Shown here piece after piece: positions 29,516 to 41,575 of a stretch of 64,000 nucleotides of DNA; within the stretch, counting starts at the first letter, position 1, and each line of letters begins with the position of its first letter. A program made the position numbers and the translations under genes. The stretch is from positions 65,997,374 through 66,061,373 of the forward strand of contig NC_087065.1 of the NCBI RefSeq assembly GCF_963678635.1, read 5' to 3'. The notes beneath the pieces are model-generated. The model saw only the letters and a list, made by a program, of their open reading frames with translations, searched no databases and had not been told where the DNA came from. Origin of the DNA: Symsagittifera roscoffensis (lineage: Eukaryota; Xenacoelomorpha; Acoela; Convolutidae).

Positions 29516-31554
29516 TATTCCTTGTTTTCTCAAACTGGGCAGTTGAGCACTTGAGTGGAAGTGAGCAAAATTATAATTATCCGAAATGAAAGAACAACAG
29601 GAGTTAAAAAATCGACGATTGATAAATGGTAGAACATCTTTAACATCTTTCCGTAGTTTACAGTCGCATAACTGAAAGAGGGTTCAAACAAAAAAAAATA
29701 AGCCTTAACTGAATCTTGCAAGAGTCTTCACGAAAAAGCATTAGCTAAGAAAGGGTCCGAACTAGTCGAGCGTGATCAATCGGCCGAAAGTGTGCAATTA
29801 GCCGAAATTTACCCAAACGATCCTATTGCACAAACGTATCCGAGTTAGCCGAACGTGGCCAATTGGCCAAAAGGGTGCAATCAGCCGAAAGTTGTCTAAA
29901 CGACCCAATTGCCCAAAAGTGTCCGAATTAGCCGAATATGGCCAAATGGTCGAAAGTGTGCTATGAGCCGAAAGTTGCCCAAACGAACTAATTGGACGAA
30001 AGTGTGCAATTAGCTGAAAGTCGGCGAAACGAACTATTTGGCCGAAAGTGTCCCAAATGCCGAAATTTTTCCAAAAACGACCCAGTTGGCCGAAAAATGT
30101 CCAAAAGTGTCCGAATTGGCCAAAAGTGCAATTAGCCGAAAAATGTCCAAAAGTGTCCGAAGTGGCTGAAAGTGTCTAAATAGCCGAAATTTGTCCAAAC
30201 ACGACCCAATTGTCCTATAGTTTTTAATTAGCCGAAAATTATCCAACGGTGTGATCAATTGGCCGAAACGACCCAAATGGCCAAAACGACCTCATTCGCC
30301 GAAACGACCCAGTTAGCCAAAACGTCCCAGTTAGGAGAAGGGGAGGCCTTGTAAGACTGAAAAAACTGAAAAAGTAGAAGTAGTCGAGCCCCGTATCGTA
30401 TTATCAAGCAAGTCGTCTTATTTTTTGCCTTAACCTTGTTATCTCAGGGTGTTGCGGGATAGCAATGATTTGAAGTATCTTTCTTCAAAGAAAAACACCC
30501 CTGAGCCAAGAAAAAGCAAGCGGCATCTAATCGAAACAAAAAAATTTCTCAACAGCAACTACAAGTTAAGTAAAAAGCTTCTCTAACATGTGATATTGTG
30601 TAATTAGTCATAATACAATATTTTGATACTAAAGTTAAGGTCTAAATTTATTTATTCCTTTTTTCTCAAACTGAGCAGTTGAGCACTTGAGTAGAAGTGA
30701 GCAAAATTATAATTATCCGAAATGACAGAACAACATGAGTTAAAATATCGACGATTGATGAATGGTAGAACATCTTGAACATCTTTCTGTAGTTTTACAG
30801 TCGCATAACTGAAAAAGGTGTCAATTAAAAAAAAGTGCAAGCAATAACTGAAACTTGCACGAGTATTCACGAAAAAGCTTTAGCTAATAATGATGAAATT
30901 GTGATATTAGCTAATAAAACGGATCAACCCAGCAAATTATTATCCGAGTTGGCTGCATGGTGTGATAGGATATTTAAAGTTGAGGATGGAGTATCCGGTA
31001 AGGCTCGCGCTCATATGGAATCTAGTCGGACTTCAGAGGTCTGCGTCGTTCAAAAGCTTCATCAAAATTGGCAAAACCCATGTCCAGTAAGCAAAGCTTA
31101 TTGAAATTTTTTGACACCCAGTGAGCGCCGCAAAGAAGTGGTGCTCCTAGCGAAGATGAAGCGAGAAGAATCTGAAAAACAACATGAAGCAACCTTAAGA
31201 CTGAAACAACAGGAACCCATCTTCAAAGAGCAACAGCATCAGATTAAAATGGAATGAAAACAACAAGAAATTATTTTTGAAATTGTTTGTTAAGAGCAAT
31301 AATATTGTTTACGAATGGAAAAAAGTCGACTTGAAATGGAATGACTAAGCTTGAAAAATCGTATTAAAATAGCTGAGGCAAAAATTGTTTAAACCGAATA
31401 TCTCGAAGAGACTGAAATAGAGCGGCATCTAATCGAAACAAAAAAAATTCTGAACAACAACTAAGAGTTACGTAAAAAGCTTCTCTAAAATTTGATATTG
31501 TTTAATTAGTCACAATATAATTTGTTGATGCTAAAGTTAAGGTCTAAATAAAAT
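29516..31554 (+). repeat. Composite module A'B, copy 2 (about 2.04 kb)
   Basis: Near-identical to 27431-29515. The B halves (28615-29515 and 30654-31554) have exactly the same length of 901 bp. The A' half is 46 bp shorter because of minisatellite units lost near 30020. High similarity over the full composite indicates a recent duplication of the two-module block. Confidence 0.75.
30835..31104 (+). pseudogene. BEL/Pao-type gag N-terminal fragment, second copy
   Basis: 89-codon frame, longer than its twin at 28862 because it is open into the preceding text (MQAITETCTSIHEKALANND). Only a few amino-acid differences from the first copy (for example KVEDGVSGKARA versus KVKDGVSSKARA). Decayed gag, with no independent gene expected. 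Confidence 0.5.
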
Positions 31555-33260
31555 TATTCCTTGTTTTCTCAAACTGGGCAGTTGAGCACTTGAGTGGAAG
31601 TGAGCAAAATTATAATTATCCGAAATGAAAGAACAACAGGAGTTAAAAAATCGACGATTGATAAATGGTAGAACATCTTTAACATCTTTCCGTTGTTTAC
31701 AGTCGCATAACTGAAAGAGGGTTCAAATAAAAAAAATATAAGTCTTAGTTGAATCTTGCAAGAGTCTTCACGAAAAAGCATTAGCTAAGAAAGAGTCCGA
31801 ATTAGTCGAGCGTGACCAATCGGCCGAAAGTGTGCAATTAGCCAAAATTTACCCAAACGATCCTATTGCACAAACTTATCCGAGTTAGCCGAACATGGCC
31901 AACTGGCCGAAAGGGTGCAATCAGCCGAAAGTTGTCTAAACGATCCAATTGCCCAAAAGTGTCCGAATTAGCCGAATATGGCCAAATGGTCGAAAGTGTG
32001 CTATGAGCCGAAAATTGCCCAAACGACCCAATTGGACGAAAGTGTGCAATTAGCTGAAAGTCGGCGAAACGAACCAATTGGGCTAAAGTGTGCAATTAGC
32101 CGAAACTCGCCCAAACGACCCATTTGGCCGAAAGTGTCCCAAATGCCGAAATTTTTCCAAAAACGACCCAGTTGGCCGAAAGTGTGCAATTAGCCGAAAG
32201 TTGTCCAAAAGAGTCCGAATTGGCCGAAAGTGTCCAAATAGCCGAAATTTGTCCAAACACGACCCAATTGTTCTAAAGTGTTTAATTAGCCAAAAAATAT
32301 CAAAGGTATGACCAATTGGCCGAAATGACCCAATTGGCCAAAACTACTTAATTCGCCGAAACGACCCAGTTAGCCAAAACGTCCCAGTTAGTAGAAGGGG
32401 AGGCCTTGTAAGGTTGAAAAAACTGAAAAAGTAGAAGTAATTGAGCCCCGTATCGTATTATCAAGCAAGTCGTCTTACTTTTTGCTATAACCTGGTTAGC
32501 TCAGGGTGTTGCGGGAGGTCAGGTCGCGGTTTGCTAGATTCCCTTCCTTTAAAACTTGAGTTAATTCGTTAATGTTCAAAATTGCTGCTAGCTCGATGCA
32601 CCACGCTTTGAAAATATTTTCGCCTGCTTCGCAAAAGCGTGTATCTCAATCGTGCATAGCCTTTCCCGGTTCAAGTTTCAACCATAACGCAGTAAACTTC
32701 CGTAAAACTTGTCAGTATCAATTTGATCACTATCTGTTTAATCGAAACGACATGGTTATTTGGCACGAAGCCGTTAATAACTCTATTAGTCGACACCATA
32801 GTAATAAATTAAACGTAATAACTCCTAATGAGCTTGAGAACTTTTTTTAAAAATATAAACATAATATTCAGGCAATCCTTTACTGTAAACCTGTAGGCAC
32901 AGAAGATTTTTGTAGTAGGTTGAAAGAGTCAGGTATACTTGTTATTAATGTAGTAACATACCTCATATTTAGAAGAAAGCAGAACCTCACTTCGTTAGGG
33001 CAAACTAATTGCAACTAGACCAGGATCCCTCTTTAGAACTGAAAACGTTTCAAATCCTTAGGCGTTATAGCAATGAATTGAAGTATCTTTTTTCAAAGAA
33101 AAATACCCCTGAGCCAAGAAAAAGCAAGCGGCATCTAATCGAAACAAAAAAATTTCTGAACAGCAACTACGAGTTAAGTAAAAAGCTTCTCTAACATGTG
33201 ATATTGTCTAATTAGTCATAATACAATTTTTTTATACTAAAGTTAAGGTCTAAATTTAAT
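31555..33260 (+). repeat. Type-A module, full copy (1,706 bp)
   Basis: Complete module with minisatellite (31810-32400), the NNSISRHH-domain relic (32572-32990) and the GGATCCCTC tail. It contains the intact target text CTCACTTCGTTAGGG at about 32987-33001. It is followed directly by the type-B start at 33261, which continues into a longer BEL/Pao relic. Confidence 0.8.
32572..32990 (+). pseudogene. Relic of the NNSISRHH small domain, best-preserved end
   Basis: The first part (to 32850) is a 92-codon frame with HEAVNNSISRHHSNK. After one stop, the reading resumes with VGTEDFCSRLKESGILVINV and runs in frame through the region that is the insertion target in the first module. This copy shows that the frame originally continued past the conserved block. 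Confidence 0.45.
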
Positions 33261-33332
33261 TATTCCTTTTTTTCTCAAACTGAGCAGTTGAGCACTTGAG
33301 TAGAAAAGAGCAAAATTATATTTATCCGAAGT

Positions 33333-34230
33333 GACAGAACAACATGAGTTAAAATATCGACGATTGATGAATGGTAGAACATCTTGAACTTCTTTCCGTA
33401 GTTTTACAGTCGCGTAACTGAAAGAGGTGTCAATTAAAAAAATACAAGCATTAACTGAATCTTGCAAGAGTATTCACGAAAAAGCATTAGCTAAGAATGA
33501 TGAAATTGTGATATTAGCTAATAAAACGGATGAACCTAGAAAATTATTACCGGAGTTGGCTGCATGGTGGATAGGATAGTTAAAGTTAAGGATGAAGTTT
33601 CCGGTAAGGCTCGCGCTCATATGGAATCTAATCGGACTTCAGAGGTCTGCGTCGTTCATAAGCTTCATCAAAATTGACAAAGCCCATGTCCAGTAAGCAA
33701 AGCTCATTGAAATCATTGACACCCAGAGAGCGCCGCAAAAAATTGCTCCTAGCGAAGATGAAGCGAGAAGAATCGGAAAAACAACATGAAGCAACCTTAC
33801 GACTGGAACAACAGGAAGCCATCTTCGAAGAGCAACAGCATCAGATTGAAATGGAATGAAAACAACAAAAAAATAAATTTGAAATTGATTGTTAAGAGCA
33901 ATAATATCGTTTACGAATGGAAAAAAGTCGACTTGAAATGGAACGACCAAGCTTTAAAAAATCGTATTAAAGTAGCTGAGGCGAAAATTGTTAAAACCGA
34001 ATAGAGCGGCATCTTGAGCTGGCGTGTTCGATTGATCGTCACTCTGACATGATAAAAGATTGGGTTGATCACGCACTAGAAAATCAAAAAGGAACCGAGA
34101 AAGTACCATTTTCTTCGAAGTTTCCAACATGTATAAATACAGAAATGCGTCCACAGCGGGAACTTCATCTCGGCGATCGTCAACAAGTCAGACTCCTGGT
34201 TGTGATCAACAAGGTTAGCTCTATCAACTA
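33333..34230 (+). pseudogene. gag: BEL/Pao gag, N-terminal coiled-coil part
   Basis: Gag-like text starts with TEQHELKYRRLMNGRT. A 61-codon frame at 33674-33859 follows (MSSKQSSLKSLTPRERRKKL), then a Gln/Glu-rich coiled coil, then a fragment at 34049 (DMIKDWVDHALENQKGTEKV). Stops and shifts separate the pieces. Long N-terminal coiled coils are usual for BEL/Pao Gag. Confidence 0.6.
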
Positions 34231-34304
34231 ACCGTTTCGTTCAGCGATGGCAATGGAATCAAGCACACTGTATCCTTTAATCCTGAGCACGAAACTCAGT
34301 CCTT

Positions 34305-34770
34305 GCCTACTTCAATTAATGCCAAAACCATACATCTTCATTTTTTAATCCAGCTGTAACAGTAGCTACCAATACTCCGGTATGTTGTTACTTCTCTGTA
34401 CCCCATTCTTCGACTCCCATACTACATTTCCCCGTTAACAACTTTAATAGGGACTCTCGAGCTGTTGGAAACTCGCCCGCCATCTCCAGTCAAAACTCTG
34501 GATACACCCCTCACGCCATTTTGGATACACCCCTCACGCCTACTTCAATTAATGCCAAAACCATACATCTTCATTTTTTAATCCAGCTGTAACAGTAGCT
34601 ACCAATACTCCGGTATGTTGTTACTTCTCTGTACCCCATCCTTCGACTCCCATACTACATTTCCCCGTTAACAACTTTAATAAGGACTCTCGAGCTGTTG
34701 GAAACTCGCCCGCCATCTCCAGTCAAAACTCTGGATACACCCCTCACGCCATTTTGTCACAGAAACCTGC
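34305..34770 (+). repeat. 233-bp tandem duplication inside BEL/Pao gag
   Basis: Two near-identical units (34305-34537 and 34538-about 34757) begin GCCTACTTCAATTAATGCC and end CTCACGCCATTTTG. They differ by only a few bases (for example CCCATTC versus CCCATCC), so the duplication is recent compared with the decay of the surrounding gag. Confidence 0.8.
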
Positions 34771-35219
34771 AATTTTAATCTGCGGAAAACAATCTTGCTA
34801 TCACATAATGTGTATAGCAACCCTGCGTCAGAGAATAAACCGTTCAGCGGACAGTCTGCCGTTAGTAGTCAACCGAATGTGCCACTAATGTCCCAGTAGA
34901 CATCGCAGTCGCCCAATGTATAACTGGGGTAACAAGTGATGGTAACACAAACCCATCAGTTGGTGCTTTTTCATCCTTAACGCCAATATCTCAAAATAAA
35001 TTCTCGCCCGTATCAAGTGGTGGTACCGTTTACTATGGCTTTCCCAATGACGGCGCATCAGCTGCAAACACTTACCTTTATCAGCAGCTACATTTTGCAG
35101 CTAATCCTACCAAAACCTTGCCTTTGTTGCAACCAGCTCCTCAGCCGCAAGCCGTGGCGCTAACTGACTTAAAACAAGCTTTGTCAGTTTTGTTAACTTT
35201 TTTATTAACTTATGTAACA

Positions 35220-36262
35220 ACCAGTTTTGTTAACTTATGTAAAAACCCTGGTCACTGGAAAAGCTAATTCAGTCTTAGCAGAGTTCGAATACAGTGGAAG
35301 AATGTACAAGGATGCTCTGAAAACTCTAGACTGTAAACTCTAGAATCAGATTTTGGCCGGCCACAAAACGTAATTACGGCCCGCCTTGTAAACTTTCAGG
35401 TTTCCCGCAACTTCGAAAGCACAACTTTGAGAATACCATTAGCTTCTCGATAGCAATTTCAAGTCTAGTGACTGTCTTTAGGTCTCTTATCTTAACTATG
35501 ATGAAGATTTGAAAAGCATCTCATCGTAAAACCAAGCACTCAAGCTCGTTCGAGAACTCCACCAATTATGAAAGAATTGTGGTCGCTTTTTGTCGTGAAA
35601 CGTAATTGGTCACGCCCGAACATAATTGACTTTAAAATTGGTTAAAAGATAAAGCAGAGGCTCATGAGCGAATGAAAATTATGCCGGGAAAACCCAAAGT
35701 AGAAGAACCATCCAAAACTAAAGCTGTAACGATTTTTCTTACTCGACAAGTACAGTTGAGAAAAAAGTTTGAATATTCTTCTTGTAACCTCTGCAAGGGC
35801 AAGTATGACTCATGGATGTGCTCTGTATATAAGGAGAAAACCCCAACACAACGAGCAAAACTCTCTGCGGGAAGTAAATTGTGCTTCTACTTCTTACAAG
35901 GGAACCACGCATTCCGGAAATGTCACCGAGCGAAGAATTGCAGCAAGACAGGATGCACTAGCACCCATCGTGTACTTCTCCATGGTGCCGAACGTGTTTA
36001 TTTTTGTCGAACTCCGGACAATACGATAGCCACGCAAGACCCAATGCTGGTCAAACAAGAACTAATGCAGGCCAGGATAAAGCGAACACAAACGCTGATA
36101 GAAATTCATTCAGCAAGAGTATACCAAAAGAATGTTCGAATCATGCACACACTAACCCGCTTCGTTGGATGTAAACTCGAACGACGATTCAGCAATCATT
36201 ACATCAAAAGGGTTACTGCCTATAATCAAACTCCAAGTTTTCACGAACTTCCAAAGTGCTGA
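35220..36262 (+). pseudogene. gag: BEL/Pao Gag core and Cys/His knuckle region
   Basis: The stretch near 35260 reads GKANSVLAEFEYSGRMYKD, typical of the conserved BEL/Pao Gag core. A 196-codon frame (35672-36262) carries a Cys-rich region: CNLCKGKYDSWMC, then LCFYFLQGNHAFRKC with the first Cys of the usual pair replaced, then CSKTGCTSTHRVLLHGAERV. This matches the knuckle block before the protease of BEL/Pao elements. Downstream, the frame runs into unrelated text by frameshift. Confidence 0.7.
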
Positions 36263-36952
36263 TTGCTTAACATTGTGTGACTCAGCATCTAGTCATTCCT
36301 GCATATCGGTCCAAATTTTTCCGGTAGAGATTGGATCTCACAGTAAATGTTTGTAACACAACCTCTGTTGCTTAAAGGAAACAAGTTCAAAAGAAAGGTA
36401 TCTTCTAACTTCGATGGATTCAAATACAGGTTCAAGTTGACCGCATTTGTCAAGGATGAACTTAAAGTCGATAAGGATACCGCCAACATCCCTGCTTTAC
36501 AAAGCAAGTATCCGTACCTTGCTCCAATCAAACCAATTATTTATAATTACGCCGATGTAGACTTAATAATTGTTCAAGACTCCTTCCATGCTATTCGGCC
36601 CGAGGAGTATTTTAGGAGTGAGGCCGATCCAGACACTTCGCGCGTCGCTGTTCGCCTTCCAATGGGCTGGGTCTTGAGCGGCCCAATGCCAAAATCTACA
36701 GGTTTCCTTTCCACTTTTTTCAGGTTCAATACAGCCGATACCGATTTAGCTGGTCAAATCAAACGCGGGTATGAAATAGAGCATGCAGGGCCTACAAACA
36801 AGTCGACTCTCGTTGCGCCGCGGACAAGAGGGCGGCTAAAATACTTGATTCATCCACCGTCCATGATGGATCAAGATGCACTGAAGGCATGCTCCGGGCA
36901 GAAGAAACCATCATGTTGCCAGACATATACTATTCGTCTTTGGTTCAGTTAA
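36165..36952 (+). pseudogene. pro: BEL/Pao aspartic protease region
   Basis: A frame at 36165-36356 contains the catalytic motif LCDSASSHSCIS (DSA form, common in BEL/Pao). Frame 36347-36952 continues with the C-terminal half: YADVDLIIVQDSF and VRLPMGWVLSGPMPKSTGF, a hallmark block of the family. The change of frame near 36350 splits one protease. Confidence 0.7.
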
Positions 36953-37107
36953 AATCGTTGGAAAAACGTCTAGCGAAAGATCCTCATTCAAGCAATTAAT
37001 ACTCAAAAACTATCGAAGATGATTTGATTAAAAAATACGTGATTCACGTTCCTCCCCAAATTTTTTCAAACTGCAGCATACGCTAGTGGTATCTTCCTCA
37101 CCGTCCT

Positions 37108-37726
37108 GTGGTGAACCCAAACAAACCTGATAAAGTGAGGCTACCTAATGGAGCTTCTAAATTCCACGGAACGTCATTGAACAAATCGTTGGTAGTAGGA
37201 CCCGACCTACTGCAAAACCTTGTGTTCGTTCTCCTCTGTTTTCGTCAACATCATTTTGCCATATCAGCTGACATTGATGGATGTTCCTCAAGTCGGAGTC
37301 CTTCCAGGGGACCAACCTTCCGTTTGTTTTCTGTGGCAGGAGGACCCCACAGCCGATGTGGTTGTACGCCAGAACACCAGACATATCTTTGGTGCAAGAG
37401 ATTCACCGACGTGTGCAAATTATGCATTGCAACGGACTGCAATGGATAATAACGCCATTTTCCCTGACGCAGCGTCCGGAGTTCTTGAGAAATTTTTTAT
37501 GGACGACTACCTAGACTCCTTTGAGGATCTTGATATTGCATTTAAATTGTGTCAAGAGTTTAATACTCTGTTAGCTCTAGGTGGTTTTAAGTTAAGTAAG
37601 TTCATAAGTAACGTAACCAAAACTAATATTGAGTTAAACTTGTCCGAAAGCGCGCCGCAACAAGGAAGTGGGAATTTTATAGCTTACTTCCTCACATGTT
37701 CTTGGTCTAGAGTGGGACCATATTGA
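37108..37726 (+). pseudogene. pol: BEL/Pao reverse transcriptase
   Basis: Frame 37108-37449 holds the N-terminal RT blocks (KFHGTSLNKSLVVGPDLLQN, then HFAISADIDG with the first catalytic Asp). Frame 37220-37726 continues (QVGVLPGDQPS, FLWQED, ARDSPTCANYALQ, and active site FMDDYLDS at 37496). The polymerase domain is recognisable throughout, with at least one frameshift near 37270. Confidence 0.85.
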
Positions 37727-37729
37727 CGA

Positions 37730-38468
37730 AACTTTGGTCGTAAGCCGTGGTGTCAACCGTGAAATTAAAATTTCGATAACACAGCGAATAATGTTGAGTT
37801 TCGTATCTTCCGTTTTTGACCCCATAGGTCTCGTAGCGCCCTATTCGTAAGAGCGCGATTAATGTTACAAGAAATCTGGCGCATTCATGGCCAACAATGG
37901 GATGATGAACTACCCGTAGACAAAATTTCTTGCCTGGCACTCTGGTTTACCATCTCCAGGAAAATTAAGTATAAAGCGAAGCTACTTCACTGCCCCAGTT
38001 GAATGTGTTGAATTACACATGTTCGGTGACAGATCAGAAGACGTTTTTTTGTGCTGTAGCTTTTTTTCAAGCCCGTGTGAAAACTTCACTCGCAACACAA
38101 GTTGGCATTCGTCTCGATCAGGAAAAGCAAGAGTCGCGCCCATGGAAGCGCTTTCTTTCCCGAAGCTTGAACTGCAGACCGCGTTACTCGCTAGCCGCTT
38201 GAAGGAAGATATCATCAAGGTTCTAACCTTTCCTGTGTCAAACACGTTCATGTGGACTGACAGCACCACTGTGCTCCATTGGTTAAATTCATGTAGTAAG
38301 CAACCTACGATCGTGGCAAACCGGATTGAAGAGATTCTGGAAAGTACGACTGTAGACCAGTGGTTTCACGTCTTGAGTGGGGACAACCATGCTGATACGG
38401 GAACCAGAGAAATCTCAGCGGAGTCCCTAAGAAAAAGGGGCTGGGTGAACGGGCCAAGTCTGCTCTAA
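37730..38468 (+). pseudogene. pol: BEL/Pao connection and RNase H domain
   Basis: 38019-38468 reads LELQTALLASRLKEDI, TFMWTDSTTVLHWLNS (the Asp of TDS is an RNase H active-site residue), ANRIEEILES and VLSGDNHADTGTREIS. These are characteristic of the RNase H-like part of BEL/Pao polyproteins. The text before it (37730-38010) is the connection domain in shifted frames (for example LSFVSSVFDPIGLVAP-like, near 37800). Confidence 0.75.
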
Positions 38469-38599
38469 AAGGGCGAGCGGACTTTCTGCTGGTTCCCGCA
38501 TGTGACCCTAATGAAGGTTTGACGCAGGCCTCTAATTTTTCAAACATTAAAAAAAAACATTTCATTTGCATCGGAAGGGTTCAGCTCGTTTTGTAAACT

Positions 38600-39970
38600 T
38601 CAGCGAGTGGTTGCTTTCATCCTCAGATTGAGTCCGAAATACCGGCACACCGGCAAGAAAATAACCGACCCGGTTAAATTAGAACACAATTTGAGTTGAT
38701 TAAATATTCCGCCTAAAACGATTCCTTTTGGGAAATCTTCTCCTGCGACAAAACCATCAAAATGTCTAGCCGTATCGAACAATATGCACCGTTTATTGGT
38801 CCTGCATTTTTCTTTCGTTCAACAGGGCCACCTAGTTAGAACTGATTATCAACTGAATATAACTGAATAGAACTGAGTATTAGAACTGACACAAAACACC
38901 CGACAATCCTTGATGGAAGGCATACTCAGGTGAAATTGATTATAAGTGATATTCACTATCGCTATCAGCACCAAGTTTAGACTATCTGCGAGCTGTAATT
39001 CACTTAGAGTTTGCAATCTTCAACCTTCTCTCCTTATTAAAGTCCATTAAAAGCCCCTCCCATACATTTAGGAAGCGCAAAGCCGAAACTGTCATTTCTA
39101 TGATGGCAGAGCTTCCAGTTGAAAGGCTTAGCAAGCAGTTGAAATTGTGGTGGTGATTATTTTGGATCTTCTACGTCTCAATCCAGAGGAGTTTTGAGAA
39201 ACGATAGTGCTTCTTTTTTACATGTATGACCACAAGAGCTGTACATATTGAAATGGTCTCAACTATGGACATCAGTTTGTGTGTAATGGGAATCGAAAGG
39301 TTCGTTGCCCGTCGTGGGACACCATCAGTCATTCGGTCCGGTAATGGCACCAACTTTCAGTCGTGGAAAACACAAGCACCCCCGGTGCTGGCAAAAATGG
39401 GTATAAAGAGGAAGTTTAACCCCCCGGTAGCCCCGCATCACGGTGGTTTTTGGGAACGTCTCGTTCGTCGATGTAAAAGGGTGTTCTACGCAAAAATAGG
39501 AAGTAGAAAGCTCATTCACGAAGTCCTTGAAACAACTTTCTGTCTCGTAAAACAATCACTGAACAATCGCCCTGTAACATCAGTAAGTGCAAGTCCGGAT
39601 GGTTCTGAGGTGTTAACTCCTTCTCAACTTTTGTTCGGCCCAAATGATACTAGCTTTTCTTCTCTCTCTTTCCAGGAGCACTTTGGCCATCGAAAGCAAT
39701 ATATACGGGCGCAAAGCTACGCCAACGCAATTTGGATTCGTTGGTTTTGACATTATAGGCCAGTCCTGAATTAACGCAGTAATTCGCACTCCGATATCGA
39801 CGTTATTTTAAAAACAAGGGATTTAGTGTGGATTGTTGACGAATGCAGCCCAAGGGGACACTGCCTTTTGGCTCGTATAAAAACTCTTTATTACGGAAAA
39901 GACAATATAGCCCAATCCGCCGTAGTCACCGCCCACTCCGGGGAGCTAATTTAACCTACCGTAAAACTTG
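38600..39970 (+). pseudogene. pol: BEL/Pao integrase
   Basis: The N-terminal part is broken (SRIEQYAPFIGPAFFFRSTG near 38765). Frame 39226-39750 carries the catalytic core (TTRAVHIEMVSTMDISLCVM, RRGTPSVIRSGNGTNF, HHGGFWERLVRRCKR, PSQLLFGPNDTSF). The family's second catalytic Asp (SDNGTNF) is Gly here, so the copy is inactive even apart from its stops. The C-terminal domain follows in another frame (LVWIVDECSPRGH, 39828 on). Confidence 0.8.
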
Positions 39971-40581
39971 CACCCGTTTTCGCTCCTTTGGGGGTGGAAA
40001 ATGTTTGCGCTTAAAATAATAACGCCATTATGGCGCTAAAGTTTAAAAACTAATTATAAATTTTCTTAGTCAAAATGCCTTGAAACTACTGGTTTGTCCG
40101 CTTAAGGTCAGTTTGCCATCAAAAATGTTTACAAATTTTTCAAATTAACGAGAATGTTTGATATCATGTTAACCATAAAGTTTTTACCTAAGTTTTTCAG
40201 AATATTTTTGTTTTCAAGTTTATCTGTTTAAAACTGCCGATTATTTACAGATGTTGAAGCTGGTTTCTTAGATCCCGAGTCTTACAGGATACGAGAGTGC
40301 ACCACTGCAACAGCAGTCTGAATGACTGCAGTTTTGTGCGACCGCAGTTTGAGTGCCACAGCAGTTTGAACGATCGCAAATTGAGGAGCAACTCGAAGGT
40401 AATAGGAGCGAGTGTAACAGCTTGAGTGTGACAGCATATTGAGTGACTGCAGTTTTGAGTGACCGAAGTTTGAGGAGCACTTTACAAAGCAGCTCGAGGC
40501 GCAGAGAGAGTGCATGTGTCGAGCGAGCCAATCTAAGAGAGATTTGGCTACGGTAGTAAGGAAAAAACTGTAGGAAGCCAC
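39971..40581 (+). repeat. Intervening stretch with GACCGCAGTTTTG-type repeats
   Basis: No gene. From about 40300 to 40480, variants of GACTGCAGTTTTGTGCGACC and CAGTTTGAGTGCC alternate. A 34-bp block here is nearly repeated at 54742-54775, beyond the second BEL/Pao relic. It may be what remains of an LTR. Confidence 0.5.
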
Positions 40582-41209
40582 CATTCCCCGTTTTTGTGAT
40601 ATCTTATTGAAAAATCAAAACTTAAATACCAAAACTGTTTTTTGTCAATCAGTGTGCTATACTTTTATCGTCAACTTATCGCTCATGTGCTGAATATTTA
40701 TTGTCCAGTTACAAGAGAAAAAGCTATGGTGCTCATAAGGGCAAAATATTAGGTACTATACACTTTGTTTTCGATGAAACACTCTTGAACTTATAAAGCA
40801 AGTGACTCAAACTTTTGTGAAATTTTTGGGCCAAGATTTTGGACCATAGTATCTAAGCGAGTGTTATAGTTTTTTGTGGAAATTTGGGCCAAGAATTCAA
40901 TCTGAAATTTTCCGAACCTGGTAAAAGTCTCGGTATCAAAAAACAGAAAAATACCGAAAAAAATGTCGAAATTGGACTTTTTAGCAAAACATAATGCCCT
41001 CGACCTGAGCGCTTGAAAGCTTCAGTCTAATCTATATCAATTCAAAATCCAGCCACCTGAGTTTTACTCCAAATGGTTAAAGGGAATTTGACTTAAATTA
41101 TATGATGCCCCCAAAATGTACCCGAAAACCTACGTAAAGTCAAGAAATCCACCGCGTCCGTTTTTGTTGATATAAATCCAAAAAACTTTTTGTTGTCGGT
41201 GCGAGCTAG

Positions 41210-41575
41210 TTGAATCACATTTTAGAAACATTACACGCGTCACTCCATAAAGATCTTGTTGATACTTACTTAGCTATACCCAGTCTATGTTTTAATCCGG
41301 ACGCCCTTAACCCCCGTAAGACTGTACAACACTACTTTGAGCCATTTTTACACCATCACTCGAGTATGGTGATTTGGCACCGCGTGATGATTAACTCAGT
41401 TAGTAGACATCACAGCAATAACTTCAACCATTTGTCCGCAGATAAACCTGTAACTTCTAAAACGATATCAAGCGAAAGTTAATTACTTTGCGTATTGTCA
41501 ACGCACCGGAACTGAGGAAATATTTGAGAAGTTAAAAAGTTCAGGTATTCTTGCCATCAGTATAGTTGATCTTTG
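41210..41575 (+). pseudogene. NNSISRHH-family small domain in unit 1
   Basis: The frame reads LNHILETLHASLHKDLVD, then IWHRVMINSVSRHHSNNFN. After a frame change it continues YCQRTGTEEIFEKLKSSG. GAS lies immediately before, separated by a TAG. Layout and residues match the domain in the first array (1028-1414), although the two repeat families differ at DNA level. I suggest an SGNH-like fold, with GAS as block II, at low confidence. Confidence 0.45.

Larger units (their letters stand above)
33261..39970 (+). mobile_element. Decayed BEL/Pao LTR retrotransposon (relic 1)
   Basis: From a type-B gag start (33333) the text proceeds through coiled-coil Gag, a knuckle region, a DSA-type protease, RT, RNase H and integrase in BEL/Pao order, all with many stops and frameshifts. 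LTRs could not be delimited. The left end merges into the module array. After integrase, a GACCGCAGTTT-rich stretch (40300-40480) may be an LTR remnant. Confidence 0.8.

Noticed and set aside
37157-37384. Minus-strand frames over the BEL/Pao RT
   Set aside because: Antisense shadows of the RT reading, with no domain.
33261-39970. Clean LTR pair for the first BEL/Pao relic
   Set aside because: I compared the flanks by eye and found only the GACCGCAGTTT block, without a matching partner on the left.
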